Shown piece after piece: positions 47,501-56,147 of a stretch of DNA of 64,000 bases. The number at the start of each line of letters is the position of its first letter. Positions within the stretch are counted from its first letter, which is position 1. The notes beneath the pieces are model-generated. The model was given only the letters and a program-made list of their open reading frames with translations, made no database searches and was not told the origin of the DNA. The position numbers were made by a program, and so were the translations under genes. The stretch covers positions 19,049,001 to 19,113,000 of the forward strand of contig JALJCS010000010.1 of the NCBI GenBank assembly GCA_023055355.1. Reading direction: 5' to 3'. The stretch comes from Agelaius tricolor (lineage: Eukaryota; Chordata; Aves; Passeriformes; Icteridae).

Positions 47501-47748
47501 GTATTTGTTTCTGTCTAATGATCTTGCCTTTTTTTATCTGAAATGCAATTTCCTTCTACTTGCAGGCTTGGGGAAATATGATGGTTCACCGAGGTCTTGA
47601 CCTGCCTTGTCTAAAGATCAGAAATTTTGTGGTTGTGTTTGCAGACAAGAAAACAACAAACAATATTTTTAAGAAATGGGGAGACCTGCCCATCAGGTTT
47701 CCTAGTTTTGATTATGCAGCTCATTGTCCTTCAAGTGATGAAGATTAA
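22450..47748 (+). CDS. IFIH1: IFIH1 (MDA5), complete coding sequence in 16 exons
   Basis: Sixteen exons join in one frame to 3024 nt, 1007 residues plus stop, close to the usual length of about 1000-1025 and with the same exon count as human IFIH1. MDA5 is a cytosolic sensor that forms filaments on long double-stranded RNA and signals through MAVS to interferon genes. Domains seen: tandem CARDs (about 1-200); variable acidic linker (about 203-290); SF2 helicase with Walker A LPTGSGKT (324-331), DECH box IIIDECHH (435-442), TAS (483-485), motif [12 protein letters not shown] (768-778) and motif [11 protein letters not shown] (798-806); insert region with a run of seven Asp (637-643); C-terminal RNA-binding domain with zinc cysteines 887, 890, 942 and 945. 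All key helicase residues are present and no frameshift is seen, so the gene looks functional. The start GCCGCCATGG is an ideal Kozak context. One intron uses a GC donor. Confidence 0.96.
22900..24639 (+). other. IFIH1: IFIH1 intron 1
   Basis: A 1.7-kb intron with a pure A38 tract (23482-23519) preceded by a short coding-like stretch (see findings). Otherwise unremarkable. Intron 2 (24797-26587) has a pyrimidine-rich tract at 24838-24881 and nothing else recognised. Confidence 0.8.
23482..23519 (+). repeat. Pure A38 tract
   Basis: Thirty-eight consecutive A residues in IFIH1 intron 1, followed by a duplicated gatatcct. The length and purity suggest a retroposition tail or an expanded homopolymer. 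Confidence 0.95.
24640..24796 (+). CDS. IFIH1: IFIH1 exon 2: second CARD
   Basis: The acceptor ttttttttgccag ends at 24639 and the donor caggag|gtaatc starts at 24797. It encodes residues 151-202 plus one base, with [20 protein letters not shown] typical of the MDA5 second CARD. The exon enters in phase 0 and leaves in phase 1. Confidence 0.93.
26588..26758 (+). CDS. IFIH1: IFIH1 exon 3: CARD-helicase linker
   Basis: The acceptor is ttttctgggaacag, ending at 26587, with a modest pyrimidine tract. A shift of two bases would put a stop in frame, so this is the only workable AG nearby. It encodes a Glu/Ser-rich linker ([20 protein letters not shown], then [14 protein letters not shown]) and ends at gatgacag|gtttgt. 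Length is 171 nt, phase 1 to 1, so skipping it would keep the frame. Confidence 0.8.
29920..30199. repeat. 28-bp minisatellite, 10 copies
   Basis: Ten head-to-tail 28-bp units, each beginning GGGTTTGCTAGAAG and ending AGGGAAGAGCT, with a few point changes per unit and no length changes. The last copy merges into a CpG-rich block. There are no unique spacers. Confidence 0.96.
30190..30350. promoter_or_regulatory. Intronic CpG-rich block
   Basis: About 160 bp dense in CpG inside an AT-rich intron, directly after the 28-bp repeat. It may be a small CpG island with promoter or enhancer activity, or simply the GC-rich edge of the minisatellite. No expressed product is shown by the sequence. Confidence 0.35.
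30869..30949 (+). CDS. IFIH1: IFIH1 exon 4: short linker exon
   Basis: The acceptor tttttcatttag ends at 30868 and the donor gattcag|gtacgt starts at 30950. It is 81 nt, phase 1 to 1, and encodes [20 protein letters not shown] and SCTTSDS, an acidic, serine-rich linker. Like exon 3 it could be skipped without breaking the frame. Confidence 0.85.
30950..34377 (+). other. IFIH1: IFIH1 intron 4
   Basis: A 3.4-kb intron holding a perfect 15-bp-arm inverted repeat (31137-31172). A faint CR1-like phrase (aggctgaagggactagaagt) near 31277 is too diverged to call. Nothing else is seen. Confidence 0.7.
31137..31172. repeat. Perfect inverted repeat, 15-bp arms, 6-bp loop
   Basis: ttaggtccagaccat, then ctggta, then atggtctggacctaa. 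The arms are exact reverse complements. In the IFIH1 pre-mRNA this could fold into a stable hairpin. Confidence 0.95.
34378..34598 (+). CDS. IFIH1: IFIH1 exon 5: helicase motif I (Walker A)
   Basis: The acceptor cattgtacccttag ends at 34377 and the donor aataag|gtaagt starts at 34599. It encodes residues 287-360. The Q-motif-like [12 protein letters not shown] is followed by [18 protein letters not shown], with catalytic Lys330 in Walker A. It ends KVIVLVNK (motif Ia region). Confidence 0.96.
35353..35563 (+). CDS. IFIH1: IFIH1 exon 6: helicase Hel1, with a GC donor
   Basis: The acceptor acttttgctcag ends at 35352. It encodes [20 protein letters not shown], the conserved [18 protein letters not shown] and motif Ib [11 protein letters not shown]. 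It ends cacttatcag|gcaagt, so the intron starts with GC. Only this boundary joins to the DECH exon in frame. Confidence 0.93.
35564..35569 (+). other. IFIH1: Non-canonical GC 5' splice site of IFIH1 intron 6
   Basis: gcaagt directly follows a CAG exon end. All other positions match the 5' splice consensus, which is usual for GC-AG introns. The nearest GT (35569-35570) would add five bases and shift the frame before the DECH motif. Confidence 0.85.
35564..38608 (+). other. IFIH1: IFIH1 intron 6 (GC-AG)
   Basis: A 3.0-kb intron starting GC and ending AG. The open frames inside it (36130-36444, 37558-37839 and minus 36674-37054) show no recognisable domain. The neighbouring introns 34599-35352 (754 bp) and 38827-40318 (1.5 kb) hold nothing recognisable. 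Confidence 0.75.
38609..38826 (+). CDS. IFIH1: IFIH1 exon 7: DECH box and TAS motif
   Basis: The acceptor cttttttttccag ends at 38608 and the donor ctgaaa|gtaaat starts at 38827. It encodes residues 431-503: [20 protein letters not shown] (Walker B, DECH) and [16 protein letters not shown] (motif III), ending AEEHILK on a codon boundary. Confidence 0.97.
40319..40435 (+). CDS. IFIH1: IFIH1 exon 8: helicase insert region
   Basis: The acceptor gtcttctcccag ends at 40318 and the donor aaaagg|gtatgt starts at 40436. It is 117 nt, phase 0 to 0, encoding [20 protein letters not shown] and [19 protein letters not shown], matching the MDA5 segment leading into the Hel2i insert domain. Confidence 0.92.
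40911..41034 (+). CDS. IFIH1: IFIH1 exon 9: Hel2i
   Basis: The acceptor caatgtatttctag ends at 40910 and the donor agaagag|gtaact starts at 41035. It encodes [20 protein letters not shown] and [16 protein letters not shown], part of the helical Hel2i insert of RIG-I-like receptors, which contacts RNA and shapes signalling control. Confidence 0.94.
41122..41358 (+). CDS. IFIH1: IFIH1 exon 10: Hel2i and acidic loop
   Basis: The acceptor tgttcaattctag ends at 41121 and the donor ttccatg|gtgagt starts at 41359. The preceding intron is only 87 bp. It encodes [35 protein letters not shown], then a run of seven Asp made of pure GAT codons, followed by [14 protein letters not shown]. The acidic stretch corresponds to the flexible loop of MDA5, a poorly conserved part of the protein. 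Confidence 0.94.
41359..43382 (+). other. IFIH1: IFIH1 intron 10
   Basis: A 2.0-kb AT-rich intron without recognisable features. The later introns 43640-45083, 45234-45920, 46083-46414, 46606-47374 and 47469-47565 are likewise plain, apart from a 9-bp-arm inverted repeat (acagggcct/aggccctgt) at 46670-46697. Confidence 0.7.
43383..43639 (+). CDS. IFIH1: IFIH1 exon 11: start of Hel2
   Basis: The acceptor tctgttctttttaaag ends at 43382 and the donor actcag|gtatag starts at 43640. It encodes [20 protein letters not shown], motif IV region [18 protein letters not shown] and [19 protein letters not shown]. Phase 1 in, phase 0 out. Confidence 0.95.
45084..45233 (+). CDS. IFIH1: IFIH1 exon 12: helicase motif V
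   Basis: The acceptor ttttaatttgcag ends at 45083 and the donor gtgcag|gtagga starts at 45234. It encodes exactly 50 codons, including [20 protein letters not shown] and [14 protein letters not shown]. The final Gln is the first residue of motif VI. Confidence 0.97.
45921..46082 (+). CDS. IFIH1: IFIH1 exon 13: helicase motif VI
   Basis: The acceptor ccttgcaaattgtag ends at 45920 and the donor aataag|gtattc starts at 46083. It encodes 54 codons beginning [20 protein letters not shown], with the arginine fingers of motif VI, then [17 protein letters not shown] of the pincer/bridge region linking the helicase to the C-terminal domain. Confidence 0.97.
46415..46605 (+). CDS. IFIH1: IFIH1 exon 14: C-terminal domain, first zinc cysteine pair
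   Basis: The acceptor tgatttgtttctag ends at 46414 and the donor ttcca|gtaagt starts at 46606, with a codon split after two bases. It encodes a basic bridge ([19 protein letters not shown]) and [19 protein letters not shown] with Cys887 and Cys890, two of the four zinc ligands of the RNA-binding C-terminal domain. Confidence 0.94.
47375..47468 (+). CDS. IFIH1: IFIH1 exon 15: C-terminal domain, second zinc cysteine pair
   Basis: The acceptor gctgtctgtttttcag ends at 47374 and the donor ggacaa|gtgagg starts at 47469. It encodes [19 protein letters not shown], then [11 protein letters not shown], giving Cys942 and Cys945 (C-x2-C). Confidence 0.94.
47566..47748 (+). CDS. IFIH1: IFIH1 exon 16: C-terminal domain end
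   Basis: The acceptor ccttctacttgcag ends at 47565. Sixty codons and a TAA (47746-47748) follow. It encodes [20 protein letters not shown] and ends [12 protein letters not shown], the typical acidic MDA5 C-terminus. Confidence 0.97.
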   Translation, partial: AWGNMMVHRGLDLPCLKIRNFVVVFADKKTTNNIFKKWGDLPIRFPSFDYAAHCPSSDED

Positions 47749-48414
47749 GGATTTGGAATGAAAATAAAAGCCCTTTTCAACTTCTCTCTGTTGATCAGAA
47801 GCTCCTGTGTCCTATAGAGCATGCTGCATCATAAGCACTGTGAAAGCTCCCGGATATAAGGAAACTGTCTTGAAGACAAAAAGCGAAACAAGAAGGGAGA
47901 AGGACAAAGTCACACAGCTGCTATCTGCTCTCAGATTTGTACTTCTGGACAAAGATGGCAAATGCATTGTAGTCATGTGTATTTATGGAACAAACTCCTG
48001 TCTCTTTTCACTACAGGATGACAACACTGTCAAAAGTGTGTTAGATGACCTGTTGTCTGGTCTTAAGATTTACCATGGTCATTATTTTCTTCATGCTATT
48101 ACCATTTTGAAGATAAAGGATCTCAAAAGAGGAGCCACGTAAAGAAGATGTCACCCATTATTTCTGAATCACTGTTGCTACGTCAGTGTTTTCATGACTG
48201 AATTCCTCCCTTCATAAATATAGCTGAAAGCTCATACAATTTGACAGACTAAAATTAGGTTTCCCTTAGAAGACATTTCCAGAAATCAAGCCCTTAACCT
48301 GAAATTGATTATTTTACTGTCCAAGAAGCACATTGCCAAAGTGACTCTCTGTGTGTCAGTTTCATGGGATTGTTAGCCTGGCTACATAATGAGGTGTGTA
48401 TTTTTTTCAATAAA
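47749..48414 (+). other. IFIH1: IFIH1 3' UTR (probable)
   Basis: Sequence after the IFIH1 stop. AATAAA occurs at 47763-47768, only 15 nt past the stop and thus unlikely to be the main site, and at 48409-48414, which gives a UTR of roughly 690 nt. Further AATAAA hexamers lie near 48744 and 48875. A 111-codon open frame at 47807-48142 shows no recognisable domain. Confidence 0.5.
48409..48414 (+). terminator. IFIH1: Candidate IFIH1 polyadenylation signal
   Basis: AATAAA about 660 nt after the IFIH1 stop, preceded by a T run. Chosen over the hexamer at 47763 because of spacing. This is an inference only. Confidence 0.45.
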
Positions 48415-50859
48415 TTGCTATAACTAACAATTACCAACTGTGAGACTGTTAATTCTCTTCCACTGGAAGTATTTAGACAGTAATAATACCATAGCTTCAT
48501 CCTAGAAATTTAAAAGGATGGTAGTATTCTGACTGTAAAAATAGCAAGTTTCTCCATATTTATCTCATGGACAGATTTCTCCCCCCATTTTGCAAGTAAG
48601 ATATTGAAGAGTGGAAGGAAGGTTTATTTGTTGTTACAACAGTAACTGAATTAATTATTAGAATAGCCTCGTGGGAAATCATCCAGATATCATTCATCCT
48701 CTGAGTCATGTCTGGATTTCTTTATTAATGAGTTGTTACAGGTAAATAAATGCAATATAATACTCTGTACATAGCATTTTCAAGTATCTCAATTAGTTTA
48801 TTCACTACTTTTAAATAAGTGTAAAACACTGGTAAAAATACTACATCATTTCATAGATTTCTGCTGCGTCTTCAATCAAATAAATTTCCATGCTGAGTAG
48901 ATTTTCTGAAATCTGAGCTTTTTACACTTCCCTTTACTGAAGCAATGAAAGTAGATGCAGATGAACTTCTGCACACGTGCTACAGACCTTGTGACAAACA
49001 TACCTGGGCTTCTTGTAGTTCACCTGGGTGCTGTTGTTACACTCCCAGTTCCTAACGTGACTCTGCCACATTGTCACTAGAGCCTAAAGAGTGTTTGCAC
49101 AATCTCACTTCAGCATAATGCATTATGAACCTCAAATCAATCCTGCTGGTGTGTAGGGTAATGAATTTCCAGTCAAGTTATTTTCTCTGAATGGGGTTGT
49201 AAAACACACCTATATTGCCCATCCAGGGAGTGTGAATTTGATAAAAAACAAGCTAAATTGCTGTATTTTATCTTCTGCTTAGCTCTGCTTTTATTGCCTT
49301 TAGGGACCCAACGTCCTCCAGGGAGTGTGATAAATCCTGATTGTATTTACTACTTGCAGTTTTTATTAGTTCACAAACATAGAAAGAAGAAAGTCATTGG
49401 GGATTTGTCTAGCTGTGTGTATGGCTGCTTAAGAACTGGATCCACCTCAGTTGTATGTTCATTGCTGTGTCTCCTTTTGGTCTGGTGTCATGCACAACCT
49501 ACATCTGTAAATCTGCATTTCCTCATGCGTGAAGAGCAAATACTTCAGTAACCTTCGAGTAGTTGCATGACTGGTTGGATAGCTGCTGGCCAAACTGAGT
49601 GTGTTTTCTGTTCCGTAATTTGTCCATTACACCAAGTGACTTACCCTCTTTCTACCCTTCTTACACTTTTATTTCTCTTACATTATGGGTTCCTTATGTT
49701 GCAGAAGTTAGGAAGAGTTTGGCTATTGAAAGAATTGCTGTTTGCTTCTTCACTGGTGCTGGTCTAAACAGTCCAGAGAAGGGAGTTCAGGAATTAACAG
49801 CAGTTCTTCAAAGCTTGTAAATGTCATTCTCTGACAGGTAATTTTTTTCTTCTAATCTGCAGCCATTGTGAATCTTATTTAAACTCATGCCTAAATAATT
49901 TGATTCCTGAAGTAGACAAATACATGGTATGCAGCATAAAGTCATTTTGTAAAGCCTTTTAGATCATGTGAGATTGAATCATTTCCTTTGAAGCATTCTC
50001 TAAGTATGCATTCATTAGAAGAAGCTGCATATTTGGAATGGAAAACTAGCCTGATCAAAAACCTCCATTTGCAATTTTGTGATGTTCTGGTTGTCAGAAA
50101 TAACCAATGTTGGTAGGAAAAAATGTATTTCTCTAAACCATGCTATTGAAAATACAAACAGCATTAATTATGGAATGCTAGGAAATAAGTAGCAGTTTGG
50201 AAATATGAATATGAAGCACGAGTTACAAGGGGAAAAATTTGTTTGTCACAATTCTTTTCTGTTATGGAAATTTTGAGTAACTGCGGTTTTATCTTGTTAG
50301 GAAAACCACTGGTTTTGAGCTGAGTTCTGCCCTTATTAGACAGTGTATTTTAGCATAACAAACATTATACATGAACAATGTATATGCAAAAAATGTATAT
50401 ACAAACATTGTATAAACAAATATACACATAAAGAATATATTTTAGCCTTCTCAGCCTTTTTGTCCTGCATGTCTTACATGACCAACATGGATCTTGTTCA
50501 GAAATCTCATCTTGTTTAACTTGTAATTTATTGTTGTGACAAGAATTGCAGAGAGAGGGGAACTGAATTTTTATGAGAAAATGAGGCATGTTTCATATCA
50601 TTGTTTTTTCCACACAATAAATTTGAATATTTTCAAAAATTCTCTCTCCAAGTCTAATGCAATGAATATTGCCAAAATACTGGGCAGATCAGTTCTGCCT
50701 CACCAAGTCTGGTGTAACAGTTAGGATTCAAATTCCAGCCCATACTGCTAAGCTAAGGTGGTAACTTGGCCACTTGAGGGGTAATAGATGTTTTTTCTTT
50801 GTGATACTCTGTAATAAATACATCATAGTTGGCCCAAGTTCTGCTGGAAAATTTGGTGT
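48415..50859. other. Intergenic region between IFIH1 and FAP, proximal part
   Basis: About 2.4 kb of AT-rich DNA with no supported gene. Open frames of 60-97 codons (such as 49258-49551) look random. A short run of tatacaaacattgtat-type repeats is present near 50370-50440. Confidence 0.6.
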
Positions 50860-51735
50860 GTCTATTTGTGTGTCTGTGTCCCTGTGTGTCTGCATTGTGT
50901 GTATGCCCCTGTGTATGTGTATGTATTGTCTATGTCCAGGTGTGTGTCTCCCTGTGTGTCCATGTCCCCGTGTGTGTGTGTCCCTGTCCCTGTGTGTGTC
51001 CCTGTCCCCATGCATGTCTCTATCCCTGTGTGTGTCCCTGTCCCTGTGTGTGTGTCCCTGTCCCTGTGTGTGTCCCTGTCCCTGTGTGTGTATCCCTGCC
51101 CCTATGTGTGTCCCTGTCCCCATGCATGTCTCTATCCCTGTGTGTGTCCCTGTCCCTGTGTGCGTGTGTCCCTGTCCCTGTCCCCGTGTGTGTGTCCCTG
51201 TCCCTGTGTGTGTCCCTGTCCCCCCATGTCCCTGTCCCTGTCCCCGTGTGTGTCCCTATCCCTGTGTGTGTGTGTCCCTGTCCCTGTGTGTGTATCCCTG
51301 TCCCTGTGTGTGTCCCTGTCCCCATGCATGTCTCTATCCCTGTGTGTGTCCCTGTCCCTGTGTGTGTGTCCCTGTCCCTGTGTGTGTATCCCTGCCCCTA
51401 TGTGTGTCCCTGTCCCCATGCATGTCTCTATCCCTATGTGTCCCTGTCCCCGTGTGTGTGTCCCTGTCCCCGTGCATGTCCCTGTCCATGTCCCCGTGTG
51501 TGTCCCTGTCCCCGTGTGTGTGTCCCTGTCCCTGTCCCCCCGTGTGTGTCCCTGTCCCCCCGTGTGTGTCCCTATCCCTGTGTGTGTGTGTCCCTGTCCC
51601 TGTCCCTGTGTGTGTGTGTCCCTGTCCCCCCGTGTCCCTGTCCCTGTCCCCGTGTGTGTGTCCCTGTCCCTCTGTGTGTGTCCCTATCCCTGTGTGTGTG
51701 TGTCCCCGTCCCCCTTTGTGTGTGTCCCCGTGCCG
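50860..51735. repeat. CCCTGT/TGTG minisatellite
   Basis: About 870 bp of interleaved (TG)n and CCCTGTCCC units, with an approximate 16- to 20-bp period. Longer modules recur, for example ccccatgcatgtctctatcc near 51006, 51119, 51329 and 51415. Three overlapping forward frames of more than 340 codons and several reverse ones stay open because the repeat lacks stop triplets. They read as Cys/Pro/Val or Gly/Thr/Asp peptide repeats and are not genes. Confidence 0.95.
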
Positions 51736-51890
51736 TGTGTGTGCGCGCTGTGCCGCCAGGGGGCGCGGTGCGGGGCCGGGTCGGGCGGGCAGCGGGGGCG
51801 GGCCCGGCTCCCTCAGGCCGGGCCGGGCCGGGGCCAGCGGCAGCCGCGCCGTGTGGGTAACGTCGGGAGCCGCGCACGGCGGGCTCGTTC
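51725..51890. promoter_or_regulatory. CpG-rich patch upstream of FAP
   Basis: About 165 bp dense in CpG and poly-G/C blocks (gggccgggtcgggcgggcag and similar), including the CTCF-like motif. It is about 800 bp before the proposed FAP start, so it may be insulator or promoter-associated, or a GC-rich satellite edge like the one at 20000-20150. Confidence 0.5.
51753..51766 (+). promoter_or_regulatory. Candidate CTCF-binding site
   Basis: CCGCCAGGGGGCGC matches the CTCF core (CCASYAGRKGGCRS) at 13 of 14 positions, differing only by G for A at position 3, a tolerated variant. It sits in a CpG-rich patch between the minisatellite and FAP. CTCF marks insulators and loop anchors. Occupancy cannot be known from sequence. 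Confidence 0.6.
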
Positions 51891-52690
51891 TTCCCTTTTC
51901 CAGCCTTTTTCCGCTCTCCTGAGGGATGGATTATGTAACCTGACACTGCGGTCTCCGGAGTTTTCCCAGTTTTCAGCTGACCTCATTTCAGTGGGCTAAA
52001 TAAAATAGGTGTAATTGGCGGTTGGAGAACTATTTCAGAATTTCCACTGGGCTTGTATGTATTTACTTCTGTAAGCTCTCCTACGTAGCCTATAGATGTG
52101 CATAGTTTTCAGGGGAAAACAGCAATTCTTCTCACATGTGGAAGACATTAAACAGTACTGTTTCTGCTGCTTGTTTTGCATTCTTGTGCCATCATTTATT
52201 ATTTCTAAAAGTAAACATATGTGAATTCCACATAAGCAATAAAGCTATGGGATTTTCTTCTAATTTCTCTGTAGAGAGTGGAAATACGGTCATGACTATG
52301 TCCTGAGAAAGTGGGGAGTGCCAAAAAACACAGTAGATACTTTTCAGAGAAAAACAGTGCATGTCAAGTATCTGATGAGTCATAAAACCTCAAGTTAGTG
52401 TAAGCAGATGTTGGTTACAGCTCACATTGAGGGGAAGTACATAATCACCACCCCGATAGCCTCCCACTGTCCATTTTTTGTCCAAGAACTTCCCCAAAAG
52501 TGTGGTTTCAATTTTATGGAAAGCCTTTGAAATTTGGCACAGTTTCCAAAAGTATGTAGGAAAAAAAAAGTCTGCCAGAGGTTTGGCCTCCAACTGTGAA
52601 AACAGACACTGCCTTTTCGAACTCCTCTCCTAGATCTACTGACCAACACCCAGAAGAGAGAATTCACATTCTTTAGAATACAACAGGAAA
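51891..52690 (+). promoter_or_regulatory. FAP: FAP upstream region / probable promoter and 5' UTR
   Basis: About 800 bp of AT-rich DNA before the proposed FAP start codon. It contains an exact AP-1 site, TGAGTCA, at 52376-52382, directly followed by a weak TATA-like cataaaa. The transcription start is not determined. No competing open frame looks genuine. Confidence 0.4.
52376..52382 (+). promoter_or_regulatory. FAP: AP-1 motif upstream of FAP
   Basis: TGAGTCA, an exact AP-1 (FOS/JUN) heptamer, about 310 bp before the proposed FAP ATG. Seven-base matches also occur by chance. Confidence 0.35.
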
Positions 52691-52696
52691 ATGAAG
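52691..52696 (+). CDS. FAP: FAP exon 1 coding part (Met-Lys)
   Basis: ATGAAG followed by gtctgt, in the context acaggaaaATGAAG with A at -3. The FAP/DPP4 family begins Met-Lys-Thr and the next exon begins with Thr in the right phase, so a two-codon first exon fits. The donor is only moderate (AAG|GTCTGT) and the resulting intron is just 270 bp. Another ATG upstream cannot be excluded. Confidence 0.5.
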
Positions 52697-55600
52697 GTCT
52701 GTATGCTCCTGAATTCAACTTTTGGTAGCATTTACATCCTTTGTTTTAAACTGTCAGCTGTTAGACAAGGCTGGCTCTGATGTGAAAATATTTGCTTTAA
52801 AGAAGGAAAGGGAAGTCTTTTCATATGTACTGCAGGGATGTTTTTTGCTTGTTGCTAGGACCGATTACAGCAGTTAGAGGGAAGGAGGATTTCATTATTT
52901 ACCAGCCATGGAAACAAACTTGAGACAATATTGAAAATGTAATTATTTTTTGTTTCTCTTCTGCAGACCCGGCTAAAAATCATATTTGGCGTGGTTATAT
53001 GTCTTTTGCTTTCCTTATTACTTATGTGTATTGTACTGCTACCATCAAGAGGTAAGGTATTTCTAAACTTATGTTGTGTAAAATGCAGTATCTTTGGCTA
53101 TTGTGGCTTCTGAAGTTCACAAAAGTTTATCAAATCATGTTTAGGATTGTCCTGTCAGAATTGTTATGGCTTTATCACTTTACAGAAATGTACTGACAGC
53201 TGAAATATCCTGAAGGTAGAATTGAAATGCCAGCAGATGTTGAAACAAGGAACTCCTTGAAGTGAAAAGTACCTGAATTCACTTCATTGTGCATGATATA
53301 TAATGTTCTTAGTCACCGCTGCAAAAATATCTTTCAGATCTTCCCATATTATTTTTCTGTTTGAGGGGTTAGGAGACTTTCCCAAACTGTTAGTAATTTT
53401 CATTAGCTTGGTGAACTTGCATTGGGTTTTAAATGCTTGTGTAATAATTACAGAAGTTCTGTATCCAATTACAAGTTAACTTCTTTTTTTTTTTGTAGAT
53501 AGGGTATGATGAATTATTTGTGAATATATTCAAGCTTGCATTTGAAAATTAAAGTCAGCATTGTATAAAAAAGGGATGGATAGTTTGGTCTAGTATTATA
53601 ATGCCAGCTGTAGGTAAATCAACCCAGTGTGGTCTGCTGAGTGCTCTGGTGAAGCTTGAAATGAGTTTTGAAATTTTGAACATGAGTGGCACTGACTTGG
53701 TGGTTATTGTTTTCTATGACAAGATAGTAACAGCAACAGATGTACATGACCTTATCACTATAGCAGATTACTTTAATGCCTCTGAAATAATTAAAATATT
53801 AATAAAAGGCTTATATTCCAGTAACACTATCTATTTAAAGGATATTTTTTCTGTTATTATTCTTCCTTATGTGTGTGGGCAGGGGGACTGAGATGGAGAA
53901 ACAGTATTTACAACTAAATGTTATAAAATTAACCATCTGCTTAAGTCTTGTGAAAGTTAAGTCCTGCAGTTAATATGCAGGTTTTGTGAAAGGTGAAATC
54001 TCTTTCATATCTGACATTTCTGTGGCTAATGTTTATCCTGGGCTGTTGAGAGAAGGGTTGAAGGCTTCTGAAGCAGTTAGGGATGATTTTGTTATGTAGG
54101 ATTTTAATATGAGAATAGATGCATATCAGTTACATACATCTATAGATAGATATAGATATGCATATATACTATGCAGTGCTGGAAGAGATAGCACCTCAGA
54201 GTGACAGATTTGACTTTTAGTGTCAATAGTGGGGTGCCAGATTTTTTGTCTAGCTAAGCGTGGTCAAATCTGAGCTTTCACTACAAGGTAAATACATGGT
54301 ATCAAGTCAGACTTACTCCCATCAGATCTGCATTTTATGACAGGGAAGGCAGAATATTTTTATGAGATTTAAATTTAAAAAATAGTAATGAGGGAACAAA
54401 GAGATTGGAGACCAAGGATCAGTTTGGCAGCCTGAAGAAGTTGATAAAGATGATGGAAGGTACTGTAGGAAAAAATGAATGTGTGTTTTTTGTTGTCAAA
54501 TACTGCTCTCTGGCCTCTTCAGTACCTCAGCAATTATGGAGAACTCTTGTAGTGTCTCTTGGAATATTGACACTAGTCATACCAATAACCAGTCATACCA
54601 AACATCATATTTAGATCCAGTAGGATGATAAAGAAATTATCTTACTTCACAGGATGCTTTTGGGGGAGCATTTTAGACAATTGACAAACACACAGTTATG
54701 TCCAACACAGTTATGTCCAGTTTTTTATACACATGTTGGATGTGTCAGATTATGGCTTCTTATTCTCAGGTGGAACTGCAAGTGCTGCAGTTACCTGTTC
54801 AAATGCCTTAACCTTTTTGAATTCCAAGTAGTCTACTGATCAGTTGTAAATAGAAGAAATATAAATTAATTTTGCAGTTACAAATTTTGCGAGCTGGAGA
54901 CAGACAGGAAATGGCTACACAGCTGGAATGTTGTTTGTACATTCCGGCTTTACCACTGCTCAGCTGAAAGGATGTGGCAATCTAGAAAGACAATTAATTG
55001 CATATAAGAAATGCACAGACACAGACCAAATAAATTTCTACTTAAGAAATCTGCAAAGAAAAATGGACGAGCATTTAGTTCTGGTTTTGTCTGCTAAGTT
55101 TCTAGTCATTTCATGTTCTTCAGACTTCTCAAAATGTGGTAGGTGGTTTTGATTTACACATACAAGTGTATAAAAATGTCAAAAAATTCTCAAAAATTAA
55201 CAGGAAAATAATTTTTTGAGAGGATATTAAGAGGCAAATACTTGCAACTGCAAGTATTAGACAATTTCTGTGGGGCTCAGAAGAGCAAGGTGGGCAATAT
55301 CAGTGTAGCAAATAGCATCCATGCCTAAGAAATCACTGACCGTTTTTTGACACATCTTTGAGTTAGGAATATGTGGTGGGATTTACCTGACAGTGATAAC
55401 CCAGCTGTGATACTGCAACTCCAAATGGTTCAGAAAGGAGCTTTTCCCTTGTACATTGGTGTACCTAGTCCTCTTCTTCTGCAGCATAAAGAAAGAAAAT
55501 ACCTGTCTGCAGTTGAGAAGCAATAGTGGAACCACAGGCAGAGTTACAATTCACTGTATGTATTGCTTAGACTTTGAATAAATCTCTTCTGCTATTTTTA

Positions 55601-56098
55601 ATGAATGTCCAAAGTCATGTCTGTCAAAGTTGCTGTTCCCTGTGTACTCTTGGCCTAGGCCTGAGGCCCAATCCCCATTTCTCTGATGTCACAGGTGAGG
55701 TCATAGAGCTTACTGCTCAGCCACAAAGTGGTGAGCAGCCAGTTTCTTATGAAGAGGTTGTGTTCTCTGCAACACCTCAGCCAAATCCAAAGTGGAAAAG
55801 CAGGTTCAGTTGATGTGAGTTGATGCTGAGTGTGACCAAAGTTTTGGAGTAGGATCAGGAGTATTGGAATTAATTTCTGGTGCTAAACTGAGTTTTATGT
55901 TTCCTCATTTTGGAGGAGCTTGTGCTTCAGCTATTCAGCATCAGCCCACAGAGATGAGAATGGAAATTCTAGTCCAGAAGCAGACAATAACACTGTGCTA
56001 ACCAGTTTTCCTTTGTCATGTCATCTACTTGATGTTTGGCAGTAGATGCTAAATAAAATATTTATATAAATACATATATGCTAAATACATATAAAATG

Positions 56099-56147
<49 letters not shown>

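Noticed and set aside
47807..48142. A 111-codon open frame in the IFIH1 3' UTR
   Set aside because: No recognisable domain and no splice context. This length is expected by chance in this much sequence.
50774..51999. Three overlapping forward frames of 343-382 codons rich in Cys, Pro and Val, plus reverse Gly/Thr/Asp/His frames
   Set aside because: They are products of the CCCTGT/TGTG minisatellite. All frames stay open at once, which real coding DNA does not do.
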